Of a stretch of DNA of 64,000 nucleotides, positions 39,450-51,965 are shown in pieces (position 1 is the stretch's first letter; the number at the start of each line of letters is the position of its first letter). Below the pieces are notes generated by a model. It ran no database searches. It was not told where the DNA came from and saw nothing but the letters and a program-made list of their open reading frames with translations. A program made the position numbers and the translations under genes. Source of the DNA: Micromussa lordhowensis (Eukaryota; Cnidaria; Anthozoa; Scleractinia; Lobophylliidae); the NCBI GenBank assembly GCA_964020085.1, contig OZ026597.1:25011672-25075671 (forward strand), read 5' to 3'.

Positions 39450-42400
39450 CTGTTGAATTCCCCCACCTAAGAAAATGGATATCAATTTTTGTAATTTTTA
39501 TTTTCTCATCATGGATGCTGTTTTCAATGCATAAGTGTTTATAAATATGAACAAAAAATAACAACAGTATTGATCAATGAAAATGACAGTAGTATGTATT
39601 ATTGCAACTGTTATTTTTGTTTTTGTTTTGTTCTGGATTTATTAGTAAATACTCCAATACAGTGCTCATGCTTCTTAGCTCTAATTTAGCATTATTTTTA
39701 CATTTTGTAAGTTAATGTGCGAGTTAATGTTTTTCATCAAGTGGCATAGTCTAGTGTGTAATGGTATAGGTAATGGATGAAGGACAAGACTCCATCATAA
39801 CTTTTATTTTTGATAAATATAATTAACATGTACAGAGGCTGTGACCATTCCTGCCAAGGAACAGCAGCAATTTTCCCATCTTGTATCATTTAGTGTTGCA
39901 AACATCTCTGTTGTATTCATGTATTCAAGGTTCACAGCTCATGAATAATAACTATTTTTGTCACATGGTACATCGTGATTATTAGTTAGAAGAGAAACTG
40001 TACGCAGACCCTGAATCAATAAATTTCACAAAACATTTTGCCCTTCTTTTCTTGGAAGCCATAAACTCGGTCAAGATAGTTACATGTACTGGATGTTTCA
40101 CATGTAAATTGACTGTCAAAAAAGTAGACTTCTTCACGTGGGATCAGCGTCACACTCTGTCAGGTCAAAAGGTTGTCAGTTGTTGTCAATTTGGCATGTC
40201 AAAAATATGCAAATTAGGTCACATGACCTCTGAAAGCCAAAAAAATCTGTTACGTGAAATGGGAACACTTTTAACTTCCTTAAAATTTGATGTTAGGGCC
40301 ATTATATTATGTACATTGTTTCTGCACTTGGAAAAGTTTAGATGCTTTGAAAAAAACTTTTAAAAATATAAATCACTTTTATTAATGGAACCGGGTACTA
40401 GTAGGAAAAAAACGTTTATTTCCAAAATGAATAAAATATTAAACGATTGCCAAGCATAGTTCCTTTTCTGTTGCCATCTGGACTTGTCCTGTACTAGTTC
40501 AGTTGAAACCTTTATAAACTGTTCCCATTTTTGCTTTAAGATTTTCTACGATTTTTTTGGCTGTCTCGGGTCACGACCTAATTTGCATAAGTTCAACAAG
40601 TCAAAAATAATCACTTTGGAAGAAGTATTTGCCTACCAACATTTTATTTTGTTTATGATCAAAGGCTCGGAAGGTAAACCACCCCCTCACTTTTTTCAGA
40701 AAATAACTCCTGACCCATGCGTAGGTGGCTCACACCTTATGGTTTCCTATGTTGTAAGATTTTATGCCAAATTTTAAAATTTCATCCTATTATTTTGTCC
40801 TGGGTCTTTTTGCCTGAGTATCCTTTGCACTCTCTCCTTCCATGTTCTGTATTTTTTAGTAGGTCTAGTATAATAGTGAAGATTTTTTATTTCTTAAATG
40901 TTTTCCAGACAAGCCTCCACAAACCCAGTCCTCTGCTCTGTAAGACATAGTATAGGGGAATCTTATTTATAGATACCAATCTGGACAGGATAGGTTCAAA
41001 TTACGGAACTAGGATGTGATTTCATTCAGATTCTCAGTAACTACTTCTTACAGAGACACTGTCGCCACAACTCATCCACTCAATATAATTTGTAAATTAA
41101 CAGAATTTGAAATTAATTTTCAGTTACCGGTACTTTTTTTACTTATTGTTTACTTATTTCATCAAACATTTTGAGCGTTCTTATTATCAAGGTAAATGTT
41201 GGGGAAGGTAAACATACTAGTGACTAGTGGGAAATTTTTTATCTGTAGGGGCGAAGGGGATCATATTTAAGAGCAGGTAGTCCAGTCAAGGGGAAGGGAG
41301 AGTTCAGGGCTTGGACTAGATTAAGAATGTTTTTCAGTAATAATGGTTCAGAGAGTAAAATAAACAACTTATTTTCTTGTTTTCATTCATTTACTGGACA
41401 TGTTATAAGCATTTTGAGTCCAAAGTACAAAATTACATTATAATCTGTTATTAAAAGAACTAAACAATTTTACTAGCCTTTTGACTATTTTTCAGACTAA
41501 ATCGGTGTAAATATGTGTTTTTTCCCTCCCTCCCCTCCCCCCTATATGAACCTTGTAGGTATGGTATGAACAGGACCAAAGGGCATTGTCTGTTTTTATC
41601 TCCAGTAGGGTATAAATTCTGACCATTTTGGTACCAAGATCTTGTTTTGTGTGTGTGGCTTGAAATTTGTTTCACCCGTAGAGGCTCCAATTCTAAAACA
41701 ACACTTTAACTGACACTTTTTATCGCAATGGAGACAATGGTAAACGAGACGAAATTAAAAAAAAAACAGTTGATTATCAAATATCTCCTGTCATATTTTT
41801 CCCTAAAAGCTACTGCAAAAGCTCCCACTGTGGATCTTTTGAGGCTGAACATCTTTTTTATAAAAGTCCTCCCCTGGAGTTAGCCCTTCGTCTGATCAAA
41901 GTGCCGTTGATCTGAGATGCTTGAAACATCAGCACTTGCTGCAGTGGTTAATTTCAAGTTGATAGACAGCTCAATGTTACAGTGGAACCCCACCTTAAAG
42001 CCACCCTGTTAATCTGGCCACCTCGCTATTACGGTCATTTTATTCTGGCCCGAAAAAAAGCCAGTCTGCCATGTTCTTATTTAATGAACCCCTTTAATAC
42101 AGCCACCCCATTAATAGGGCCAGATTTTTTTGGCCCATTGGTGTTAACAGGGTTCCACTGCACTCTCATCTGTTTAAAAACTAATGCTCATCAATAAAGC
42201 AGGAGGAGCACGGGTCACAGAAAAAAAATCGAATTTTTCAAGCTTAACAGTTATAATACTTTGTTCTATCGCATACAGTTGTTTGATAGAAGTGACAGAA
42301 AACTCTTTTAAAATAGCTAATTGTCCGACTGAGATGTTTGCACCCGTGTGTATGAAACAAATGGCAGCAAAAATGTTTTCTTTACAGACTTTAACATTTG

Positions 42401-43221
42401 TCATATTCCATTTTAATTCTATAGACTTGTAAAATTATATGAATTATTTTACTGTATCTATAATATCTAGGGTTTTGCATAATTACATTCTTCGAGAATT
42501 GTCTCATCTAGGTGAAGTGCCATGTAATTGAGGTAGTGGGGTTCAAGACAGACCGGCAATAGGGTTTGATAAATGACTGAATAAAGCAGATCTTAGGGCA
42601 AATGAATTGAGTTAGAGATGGCAGACTTCAAAATAACTAGGTTCAACCGTATCAAAGCTAGCTGAAATTGAGGAGTGTGGAGGTTAAACCAAAAAAACCT
42701 TTCCTGGGGGATATGGTTATCTACTGGAACAACACAATGTACAATGTAATTTATGACTGAGTGTTGGTTGCAAAAACACCCTCTCACTTTCAGTCAGATT
42801 TCAAAAGAACTCCTTAAAATCATATTTAATCAAGGCTATTGAGTCTGGCATGGGCAGAACACAGAGTTGGGTCATGCTAAACAAGAAGTGAGCCTCCAAA
42901 AAATAGTGGAATCTGTGCTGACATAAATAGTTACAATTTGTGACCTGGGTTTGGGTTTTGTAGTATCTTGCTTCATAATAATACTAATTTGCATAGAGAT
43001 TGAATTATGCTGTTGGAAACTCCAACATTTACAGGGCTTACAAAACTTAGTTATTAGTGAAATTTGCACCTCTTTTGGCAAGGTATTTAAAACACTAATG
43101 CACAGATGAGCCTGTACATTCTTTATAACGTGGGACAGTCAAATTTTAGCATGTCTGTTTGAATACTCAGAGGAACTTAGTTCAATCAGAGACTGAAGTG
43201 CTTAGAACAAAATAAGACAAA
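39450..43221. other. CSK-GPR89 intergenic spacer
   Basis: No supportable gene. A roughly 410-bp inverted repeat occupies about 40190-40600 (ATGCAAATTAGGTC / GACCTAATTTGCAT; AAATGGGAACA / TGTTCCCATTT), and a small pogo-type MITE is at 41980-42160. The open frames at 40052-40363 and 40484-40777 lie over the inverted repeat and show no motif. Confidence 0.45.
41980..42160. mobile_element. Small pogo/Tigger-type MITE, 181 bp
   Basis: Inverted ends CAGTGGAACCCCACCTTAA / TTAACAGGGTTCCACTG resemble the termini of pogo-superfamily elements. The interior has repeated GGCCACC/CCAGATTTTTTTGGCC-like segments and no coding capacity. TA precedes the left end; the right flank has CA, so the expected TA duplication is imperfect. 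Confidence 0.7.
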
Positions 43222-43513
43222 TTATTATTCAACAAATTGCAACACTATCCAAATATGGTCACGATGCTCTCGATATCTGTCATCCGTAGGTAACAGATAT
43301 CCGGCGGTATACGTAATTTCGTACGTGGGAAGAAAAAGTGAAGTGAGAAAATGTTGACAGAGAGATTTAAAAATGCTAGGCTGTTTTGTTATCAATTTGT
43401 TGAATAATAAAACAATTATCCTGCTCAATCTCGCGGAATATCATCTGATTTTAGCCGACGATAGGCCTCGTCGGCTAAGTATCAGACGATATTCTGCGCG
43501 ATTTTGCAGGATA
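43222..43513 (-). repeat. Dispersed repeat copy B (inverted partner of 31727-31989)
   Basis: The minus-strand sequence follows copy A block for block, including the TTATTATTCAACAAATTG ends. It differs by a longer palindromic spacer (TTAGCCGACGATAGGCC region) and scattered substitutions. It lies about 350 bases past the GPR89 stop. Confidence 0.9.
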
Positions 43514-43859
43514 ATATTTATTGTTATTATAAATAATTGTAAACAAAGATTCCATATAAGATCATGTCATATCTTTTCATTGTTAAAGAGACAGCTTGAG
43601 TGAAATAACCAATGAGTTTCATTGAAGTCAACAGCTTCTTGGTGAAACTCCTGTTACTGGTATAAGCTAAAAAGCTAAGTTACTTGGAAATCCAGAAAAA
43701 TCCCTTACCAAAACAGCTCCATGTAATTTTGTGTAACAGACACGTGACTTGTAAGTTAGGTGGATTTGTTCATAAATTGGCGCAACATTCTGTAGGATAA
43801 TTGTTTATAGCAGGATTTAGAGAAGAATTATCCTATCGTAACAGATGTACAATGTATTC

Positions 43860-46125
43860 CTAAAAGGAATTGTCATACATATGTTTTTCAGGAGCTTGCT
43901 TGTGAGCAAGATAGAGAAATCCAATACTAGATAGAGCACTTATAAGGAAAATCACATCAAACCATCGATGGTAAAAATTGAACTGAAGTTCACCCAGTAC
44001 TTCTGTTATAATCTCCCTGTATTTACCAGGCATGTTCATCCTCATTAACAAAACTGAGGATACAAAGTACATCCCCATAATTTCAGCCAAAAAGAGGACG
44101 ATAATGTTCGATGACTTACTGCTTGCCATAGCATTGAAAAACTTTGTCAGTGTGATAAGAAGACCTCTTATTGACGTCACAATTAAAATCCCAATCAAGA
44201 AGAACGAGATGTGCTGTGACCAGAAAAGTACATCAAACTTCCATCCAAGATAATTGACAGTTATTTCAATACCACGTGTTACAGGATCTGTCTTGCCAAC
44301 ACGATCAAACACAATGTTCACAGTAGAGATGAAAATTTTCCAGATACAGTATCCTGAAAAAATATGCCCAACTAAATCAAAATATTTTCCCTGTAGTGTC
44401 TTAGACAACTCCATTCTTTCTTTAGTGTTATGCAGATCTACAATTTCCAGGAACAGTTGTCGACTTAGTTCCTCCAAAGTGTCTACTTCCTTCTGGAGAT
44501 AACTTGTGTCAGGTGCACCACTTCCTGTCATTCCACTGAGCATGCTCCAAATTCCTATAAAAAAAAACCAGCACACTCATAAAGAAGTTGACACTTGAAA
44601 CAATTTAGTGCAATATTTAAATTTAACAAGAAAACTGAATGTGTTCAGCATCTCAAATGGTTTATTGCCACGATGAAGTAAAGAAATTAGTAGCAGAAAA
44701 AATAGTGTTCACAGCAGCTGCTATAAGCATGTCAGGTGCCTTGACCAATCAGTTTAAAAGGTGAGCACCTACAATGTGTTTGGCAGGAGTATGCTGTCTA
44801 ATCTAATGCTTTTGAAAGACACCACCGTCAGAAAAAGAGACTGAAATAAATATCATAAGCATTACCTCTCAGGAGACATGACCTGCCCCCTCCAACCCCC
44901 TACTCCCACTCACAACAAGCTCTTGGGCTGAGAAAACATAAACCCCTATGTTTGACCTTGGCTTGTACTGATAATTATGTTGGCACACTCAATCTTAGCT
45001 TTTCACCAACAAGGACATTGCATGTGGCTGGTGCCTCTGAGATTTGAGTAAGCCAATCAGCATTCAGGAGAAACTGTAAGGTCCCCACGTCACCTTTTTG
45101 TTTTCCTACTGCCCCCTGGATGGGATGCTACTCCATTGTTAGGTTAAGCCCTAGCATTAAATTTGCTGGTTCCCATTTATACCCCGAGTGGAAAGAGGTA
45201 CTGTGAGCTTACTGAGAGTAAAGACTTAGTGTCTTTCCAAAGAATGCAATGCAACGACCTCGGAAGGAGATCAAACCCAGACCAGACCATCCAGAGTCCA
45301 CCATGCTAAACATTAGATTACGACCATTTATCGCTTGTTAAACAAATACACAAGAAAACAAAGGAAGTTTTTAAGATATAAAAAGGATGTTTAAACTTCT
45401 CAATACCCCCCTGGGTGGCTGGTAACCTACATGTACACCTAACCTGTCTTTTGTTGTGTTGTTGCAGCAAATCGCTGGCTTTCCCTCTTCGCAAGCGCGA
45501 TTCTCTTTTTCTTACTAAGGATAATGTCCATTGTTTGAAACTGCCTCCTCTCCAGGTTTTGAATGTCTGCATCAGTCACGTGCCTCATAAAGTATGTCAT
45601 GTAGGTGTAAGGACAGTTCACTGCACCAAATCCAGATAATACGGCCATCATTGTGACACCTATCACGCCAACCCGGCTGATTCCTTGCTCGATTGAGAAT
45701 ATTCCATGTTTAGAACTCAAAATAGGAAAGGGGTTACCTATTTTCCAAAACATATACAAAAATGCAATCCAAAAGGTTCCTGCCAGCAACGCTACAGTTC
45801 TCCTTCGGTGAATAAATCGCAGTGTCTTGACCAGGAAATAAGCTATGTAAAAGGGAAGGAGGAAGATTAAAGTAAAGAGCATGGAATAAAGTCCGAGCTT
45901 CCAGTGAAAGAATCTCGAACTCTTCTCTAGAATCCCCAAAATCTCGAAAATGACCAGCTCGAACATAGTGCACGACAAAGAAAATGTCAAAGAGAAAACC
46001 AACTGAACGGCCATGTGGTGAACTTCATAGTTTCTAAATAATCGTCTCATGAAGAACATCCAACCCATTCCAAAGAAGAAGAACTGTGAGCAAAAAACAA
46101 CGGTGCAGTCCGCAAAAAACGACAT
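43860..46125 (-). CDS. GPR89: Golgi pH regulator (GPHR/GPR89), complete, two coding exons
   Basis: Coding exons on the minus strand are 45444-46125 and 43860-44554, joined in phase 1, giving 458 residues (human 455). The start at 46125 (MSFFADCTVVFCSQ) aligns with the human N terminus; an in-frame ATG at 46314 would add an unconserved leader. The protein is a multipass membrane protein. Conserved stretches include SCTMFELVIFEILG, GNPFPILSSKHGIFSIEQ, ISRVGVIGVTMMAVLSGFGA, VNCPYTYMTYFMR, a cytosolic DTLEELSRQLFLE coiled segment, NIVFDRVGKTDPVTRGIEI and the near-terminal YLAHKQAPEK. The family forms an anion channel needed for Golgi acidification, glycosylation and traffic; plant relatives were described as abscisic acid receptors (GTG). 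The gene has a single coding intron and diverges from cyclin B across 348 bases. No disruption is visible. Confidence 0.97.
45105..45330 (-). mobile_element. Diverged tRNA-type SINE in the GPR89 intron
   Basis: Shares with the 12429-12709 copy the blocks CCTGGATGGGATGCTA, TTCCCATTTATAC and an AGAGTAAAGACTTAGTGTCTT-like segment, followed by a decayed B box (GAGATCAAACCCAGACC) and a decayed A box region. Older than the CSK intron 1 copy. Confidence 0.6.
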
Positions 46126-46473
46126 TTTAACCAAGCATTTGCCACGTCTCGCGACGCTTACGATACCTTCCGACATAAAGCGAAGCCTGTACGAAGATCT
46201 ACCGATGTTGGTCCTAGTCCGCTGGTCGCGGAGACTCATCGGGAAGTGTGACGCAAGTGACAGAAATTTCTGAATACCAAATTGACCAATCAGATCACAG
46301 AGTGGGCATTTCAAATACTGTCGTCCACCACGAGTTGGTCAGACTTCGCGAACAACTCATCGATTAGAAGAAGCTTTGACTGCTGTGAAATCCTTGAATT
46401 TAACAGCTTCCGTGCACGTTTTAGTTTTTATCAAACCTCGTTGAAGTTTTGTATTCTCAAATATTGTGCGAAT
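46126..46473. promoter_or_regulatory. Shared divergent promoter region of GPR89 and cyclin B
   Basis: The 348 bases between the two start codons must hold both promoters unless transcripts begin inside coding sequence. A CCAAT box (GACCAATCAG) lies at about 46284-46293. CCAAT boxes and TTYGAA-type CHR elements are typical of cyclin B promoters; CTTGAA near 46394 is only a weak CHR candidate. No TATA box is evident. Site assignments are inferred. Confidence 0.6.
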
Positions 46474-49317
46474 ATGATGGCAGCCGTTGGACGATTGGGA
46501 AACGTAAGTCTTTTTGAGAATATGAACTTTTAAAATGTCGTTGCTTTGAGAATTTATGCTCAGTTTGAACTTGGTTCAAATAACGTTCGAAATGTCTTTC
46601 TTTCAAAACAGGCCATCCGCCAAGACCAGGAAAATGAGCACTTGTTGGCTGCGAAAGCTAAACTTGCTAAGAACACGAGACCTCGTGCAGCCCTCGGCGA
46701 CTTGGGAAACAAACCTGCAGCCCTCACGAGCAAGGTAAAAGGAAGCCCTCTGTAAACTTTTAACATGTAAGTTCAGTCGAGAGGTATATATAAGCCTTGA
46801 ACTCATTGAAATATTCTTCTTTTAGACCTCTGGAAACCTTGGCGCTGGCGCTAAACCTAAAAGAGCTCTGCACAGAGCCGAAGGAACGACGGGCTTGTTA
46901 TCGAAGCAAACCAAAGATCATGACGCTAAACAACCGAAAAAGACGATTGATATGGATACCATTGGAGAAGCGTTACAATCTTGTGTCTTAACCGCCAGAC
47001 CTGCAAATGTCGCAGATATCGACAAGGAAGACCACTCCAATCCACAACTATGCGCCGAATATGTGCAAGAAATCTACCAGTACATGCACAAATTGGAGGT
47101 GAGCACGTTCCCTCGCTAGCTTTTGTTTCTAAAACTGCCCAACCTTGATATCATCCGGTCACTGCCTTCGGAATTTACCACGCTGCTTCTAAATTTCCTT
47201 GTAAAACCATGGAATTTCTCGTTGTTTTAATATTTCTTTGTCACATTTCTCTTTAGTGTGAATTCCACGTCTCTCCAAGATACATGAGCCAAAGAACTGA
47301 AATCAAGGAAGCAATGAGAGCTATTCTGGTTGACTGGCTGATACAGGTCCACAATCGATTCCGTCTGTTACAAGAAACTCTCTACATCACTGTATCCATT
47401 GTGGATAGATTTCTCTCAGTAAGTGGCAAAAATTAGGCTAGAACAAGGACACAGCTGTTTGTTTTGTGTGGAATTGTAAATTCTGGTTTCTTGATGTTGG
47501 TGCACTCCCTTTTGCCAGTTGGGTTTGTCGCTCGTCCTGATGCGTTTCTTGGGAACAGCTGCTTTCATGTTCACGCGTATATGAATTTTATTCAAGACGA
47601 AGAACAATTCTCTAATGAACATCGCCTGATTTGAAATTGGGCAACAAACAAAGACTTTAAGCCTAATTGCACTTGTTAAGATTTCAATAAATTTTTTACC
47701 GATTCATCATCATTTTTTACTCTGAAGTTTAAAACACAAAACTAAATAAACGATTATTTGGCTTATCATTCGTACAAGGACAAACAGTGAACCTCGAAAG
47801 TATTTAACAAAATGGGTCTTAGCCTTTCTATCACAACCCATGCGATCTGGTCATGTGTCATACCATTTAAATGTATTTGCTGCAAATATTCTGCTCATGG
47901 TAGTTGTAACTACACCCTAGTGTGAAGAATGGCACATGTCCCTTGACTGGTCAAAGTGATTTAAATATGTCTCTATTCGTACATAAAACACATGGAGGAA
48001 ATTGACAACCCTATTGCTATAACTTTGTGCAATAATTATTCTTTTAGGTTTATGATGTCAGTAAGAAAGACCTTCAGTTAGTTGGCGTTAGTGCTATGCT
48101 ATTGGCCTCAAAATATGAAGAAATGTATTGCCCAGAAATCAGTGACTTTGTTTACATCACAGACAACACATACAGCAAAGGCGAAATCAGAAAAATGGAG
48201 GCTCTCATCTTTAAGCATTTGAATTTCAGTGTAGGAAAGCCTCTTTGTCTTCATTTCTTAAGGAGAAATTCCAAAGCTGCAGAAGTAAGTAATGTCCAGT
48301 TGGTATTCCCTTCTCTTGCCTTTCAAAAGTCTGTTGTGACAATTTTTGTATTGCACTTTCTTAATGCACCTTAAGACTTGATTTGTAATACAAGACTAGT
48401 CCCTACTGGCTGAGAAAGTATTTTCCAAGCTTAGAATTTGACTTCCAACTTTCATAGGAAAGTCAAACATGACTACCACCTTCATGACTACATATTTTAT
48501 AAGGAAATTTACTTTGGTCATGTCATTGTTCTTGACCTTGATCTGCTCTATTTGTACCCATATTCTTTTTTCCATGATTTTAGGTTGATGGTGTAAAACA
48601 CACCATGGCAAAATACTTTATGGAGCTATCCTTGGTGGACTATGCATGCATAGCATTTCTTCCCTCTGAGATTGCAGCAGCATCTTTATATATTGCAATG
48701 AAGGCAGATGATGGTTTAGAATGGACACCCACAATGGAATACTACAGTATGTACTCTGAAAGTAAACTGCAACCTTGTGCTAGAAGAATAGCCTTCCTTA
48801 TTACAAAGACACTTGATGGAATGTCCAAACAGAAGGTAAGAGAACAACAATCAAGGATAACTAGCTCATCAGAAGGTACTAGGCTTATACTGGGTGAATT
48901 TGTATTCTTGGATTAGCCACTCTTTTGAGAAACTGAAATAATACAGGGAACCTTGCTTAAATTATATTTTTGTCAAACTTAATTATTAAGCCTTCTTCTG
49001 ATATATAGTTTGTTACACTTGTATTGAAGCTGCACATTCAATATTTTTCTCTAACAACACCCACAAAAGTAGGAAGTAACCTTTTATGTATGTATGTCGC
49101 ATACTGCTACACATCATAGTGTACCAATAATTCTGTTTCTACCCTGGTAATTTCTTACCCTTTTACTGAACTATTGCTGTGAAACATTTACTATAATCTG
49201 TTAATTTTGCAGGCTGTCTACAATAAATTTTCCAGTCCCAAGTTTATGGAAGTAAGCAGGCTGGAATGCCTGAGATCACCTTTTGTCACAAATCTTGCAT
49301 CACAAGAGTTACAATAG
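46474..49317 (+). CDS. CCNB: G2/mitotic-specific cyclin B, complete, seven exons
   Basis: Exons are 46474-46503, 46612-46734, 46826-47098, 47257-47418, 48048-48284, 48584-48835 and 49213-49317, giving 393 residues. All six introns are phase 0. The destruction box RAALGDLGN is at residues 35-43, with Arg and Leu in the required spacing for APC/C-driven proteolysis. The cyclin N-terminal box carries [13 protein letters not shown] from residue 162 and [13 protein letters not shown] at about 214-226; the C-terminal box follows with [19 protein letters not shown]. The protein binds and activates CDK1 for entry to mitosis. Human vertebrate-type B1/B2 subtype cannot be assigned. The first ATG (46474) is followed directly by a second (46477); either would serve. 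It is divergent from GPR89. The 3' UTR holds TTTTAAT and TTTTTAT motifs that could act as cytoplasmic polyadenylation elements. Confidence 0.97.
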
Positions 49318-49909
49318 ATTAGCATTGTTGAAATATTTTAATTCCCTTGAGATAGCTTCTGGTACATGATGTCCAACTAACACTAGAATCCAAATTGCAT
49401 TGACCATTACTCTTGGTTCAGTTATCTTCTTACACTGACTAAGTTTAATATTGAAATTCTACTGCTAGGCTGGTATATGTATCAATTCCTTTGCTAAACT
49501 TTCATTTCCTGTCAAAAAGTCTCGTGACAAGTGTGACATTATTTATGTATACCAACATGAATTACCACCAATCTAACCTCCTGTTCATTTGATCCTTAAG
49601 CTTTCCTGCAACATTGTAAATACATACATGCAGCTGTCCTCAAAATTTTGACACAGCTAATTTAGTGTAGAGAATGTGTGCTCTAGAGAACTTCCAAAAT
49701 GTGCTTGAAAATTCTAGGTTATGTGATCCATATTTAGGTTGGAACAAATGCACACTTTGGGAATATTGAATCTATATAGTTTATGCCCATTTTTATCATT
49801 ATGTTACATTTGTTAAGAATTCTTTATTGCTAATTAAAATATTACTGTAAATTACAATGTAAATATTATAGCATTTTGTAAAGCTTAGCTTTAATTAGAT
49901 TTTCATCAC

Positions 49910-49915
49910 AATAAA
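49910..49915 (+). terminator. Likely cyclin B poly(A) signal AATAAA
   Basis: Canonical hexamer 593 bases past the stop codon. U-rich CPE-like motifs lie upstream near 49333 (TTTTAAT) and 49791 (TTTTTAT) and just downstream near 49923. Confidence 0.55.
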
Positions 49916-51548
49916 CAGTCATCTTTTATCATTTTTTAGACTCTCAGTTTTGGAAATATTTTCACAACCCTACCCTCAAAATATAACTTGGTGAATGGTC
50001 TGTTTTTCCTGAGTTGTTACTATAAATCCCAGATATCCTTTGAAATGGCTATTTTCAGGTTGTTTCGTGCAACATTGGCTTCATTTGCATGATGACAAAT
50101 TCATGATCGGGTGATAGTGAATCTCTGCTGTTGGGGAACTTCCTTCTCAGTTTGTATACAAATTTGTGGAGTTTTGCACTTCCTAACAAGATCATATTCT
50201 TTACTTGCCTTGAACTTCGACCTTTTGAGGCATTACCATGCTGTGCTGCAAACTTTTGCCATCTGTTGCAAAAAATGTTTATCATCATGTGATGACTTCT
50301 CTGAGTCATGTGAATGAAACCAATGGTACATGAAATGGCCTGAAAAAAAGCTATTTCAAAGATGTCTGGGATCAATAGTATTACTGGTATACAGAGCAGC
50401 AATTGAACATCAGACATTTGACAGTGCTAGACAAATATTTTGTGAACAAATTTTATTCTTGTTCTTGGGTGTGAGAAAATTGTAGGCAACTGACCTTTAG
50501 CTCTAATCTTAGAGAATTCTTGTTAAAAAAATTTCATTCTGAATCAGAATGCCCAATGAAAGGGACTTAATTTAGCAGCTTTTTTGTAAACGACAAGTTG
50601 AGATTATGAAAAAGTCAGGGAAAATTAAAATAATTTAGTGTGCTGGCTAATTGAATACCATTGAAGGCTGGAAAAAACATTTTCAATAACTGATCTCAAC
50701 CATGTTGGGAAAGGGAAATTTGTTTGAGAACTTCTCAGTCTTGCTAATGGAAAGGACATTTGGGAGGGAAGCTTCTACCATATCTGACATATCTATTTGG
50801 TCAGGGAAATGTTATTTTTATCAGCGAGAAGTTGGGAAATTTTAAAAAGTAAGCTGTGATGTTGATTTTCTCATGTTATGATCAGTCTAATACTCCATTC
50901 ACACCAACTAAACCAGTTTAACTAAATCAAGTCTAGGTTTTTCAAATTTGTCGATTACCCTTTGCAGTCATTTTGAAAGGACAAATTTAAACCACTTTGC
51001 TAGCGTATGTTATTTAAACATGCTTTTGCATCATTAAGTTGCAGGGTGTGTATGGTATGAGCAACTAAATTTCAACTGTGTTTAGTTATTAAACATGTTT
51101 AACAGGTTGGTCTGAACGGGGTATTAGTCATCAAAACTGGAGTGTATGTAAACCATAGGATGGGAGAAGCAGAAAAAATCTTGAAAAACCTTACTGTGCT
51201 TTTCAATAACATGCGGACTCTGAAATTCAAAGCTCAACCGACAAATGCGTTTTTCGCCGCCATCAATCAAATGTTTGGCAGGTCCTCCCAGCTTCCGACT
51301 ATGTTGTCTGAACTGTGCTCAACGTTTTGATTTGATATCCGCGCGCTCGGCAGTAGTCGTAGTAATGCACTTTGCCATTCTCTCTGCCACGTTTCCTGGG
51401 CCTGTAAGCCTGGATTTGCAGAAACCTCTGCAGCATGTTTATGTGGTGTATACTCCATGTCAGAATGGCATGGATGCTTTTGCTATAAAGGAAAACACTT
51501 CACTTGATATATGCTGAAATGGAATGTTCATTCGTCTTCATTTAGCTT

Positions 51549-51743
51549 AGATAATTTGGTTTTATCAACTGTGTTGATAATGTGAATTGGCTACCGTAAA
51601 GAGATTCAAAAGCCGACTTTTCGAGCGTTAGCCCTTTGTTGGATTTGCTCCGACGAAGGGCCAATGCTCAAAAGGTCAGCTTTCGAATCTCTTTACAGTG
51701 GCCAATTCACATTATCAACCCAGTTGATAAAACCAAATTATCT
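51549..51743. repeat. Foldback element with TTGCTCCGACGAAGGG loop
   Basis: Arms AGATAATTTGGTTTTATCAA and its complement at the right, then GATAATGTGAATTGGC / GCCAATTCACATTATC and GAGATTCAAAAGC with its partner. The loop region TTTGCTCCGACGAAGGGCCA resembles positions 150-170, so the family has at least two members here. Confidence 0.88.
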
Positions 51744-51829
51744 TGTTATACTTCCCACCGATACAGTTTCTTTAGAAACTCACCCCCTCTATTCATTTAA
51801 CTTAGAAGATTTAAGTTAGATGAAGGGAA

Positions 51830-51965
51830 ATGAAAGTGGATAAAGTCAAATGAAGGTGGATGAAGGGAAATGAAGGTGGGTGAAGTTCACTGAAGGGAAA
51901 TGAAGGTGGTTAAAGTTGAATGAAGGGAAATTAAGATAAATGAAATTAGATGGAGATGAATGAAC
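51830..51965. repeat. Degenerate GGTGGATGAAGGGAAATGAA tandem repeat
   Basis: About six to seven variable units built from ATGAAGG, AAATGAA and GGTGG. An irregular minisatellite. Confidence 0.75.

Noticed and set aside
40052..40363. 103-codon open frame between CSK and GPR89
   Set aside because: Overlaps one arm of an inverted repeat and shows no recognisable domain.
46126..46314. Upstream in-frame ATG at 46314 extending GPR89 by 63 residues
   Set aside because: The extension is not conserved, whereas the protein from 46125 aligns with the family N terminus; the extension overlaps the promoter.
50055..50417. 120-codon minus-strand open frame downstream of cyclin B
   Set aside because: No motif, no splice partners, and composition typical of AT-rich spacer.
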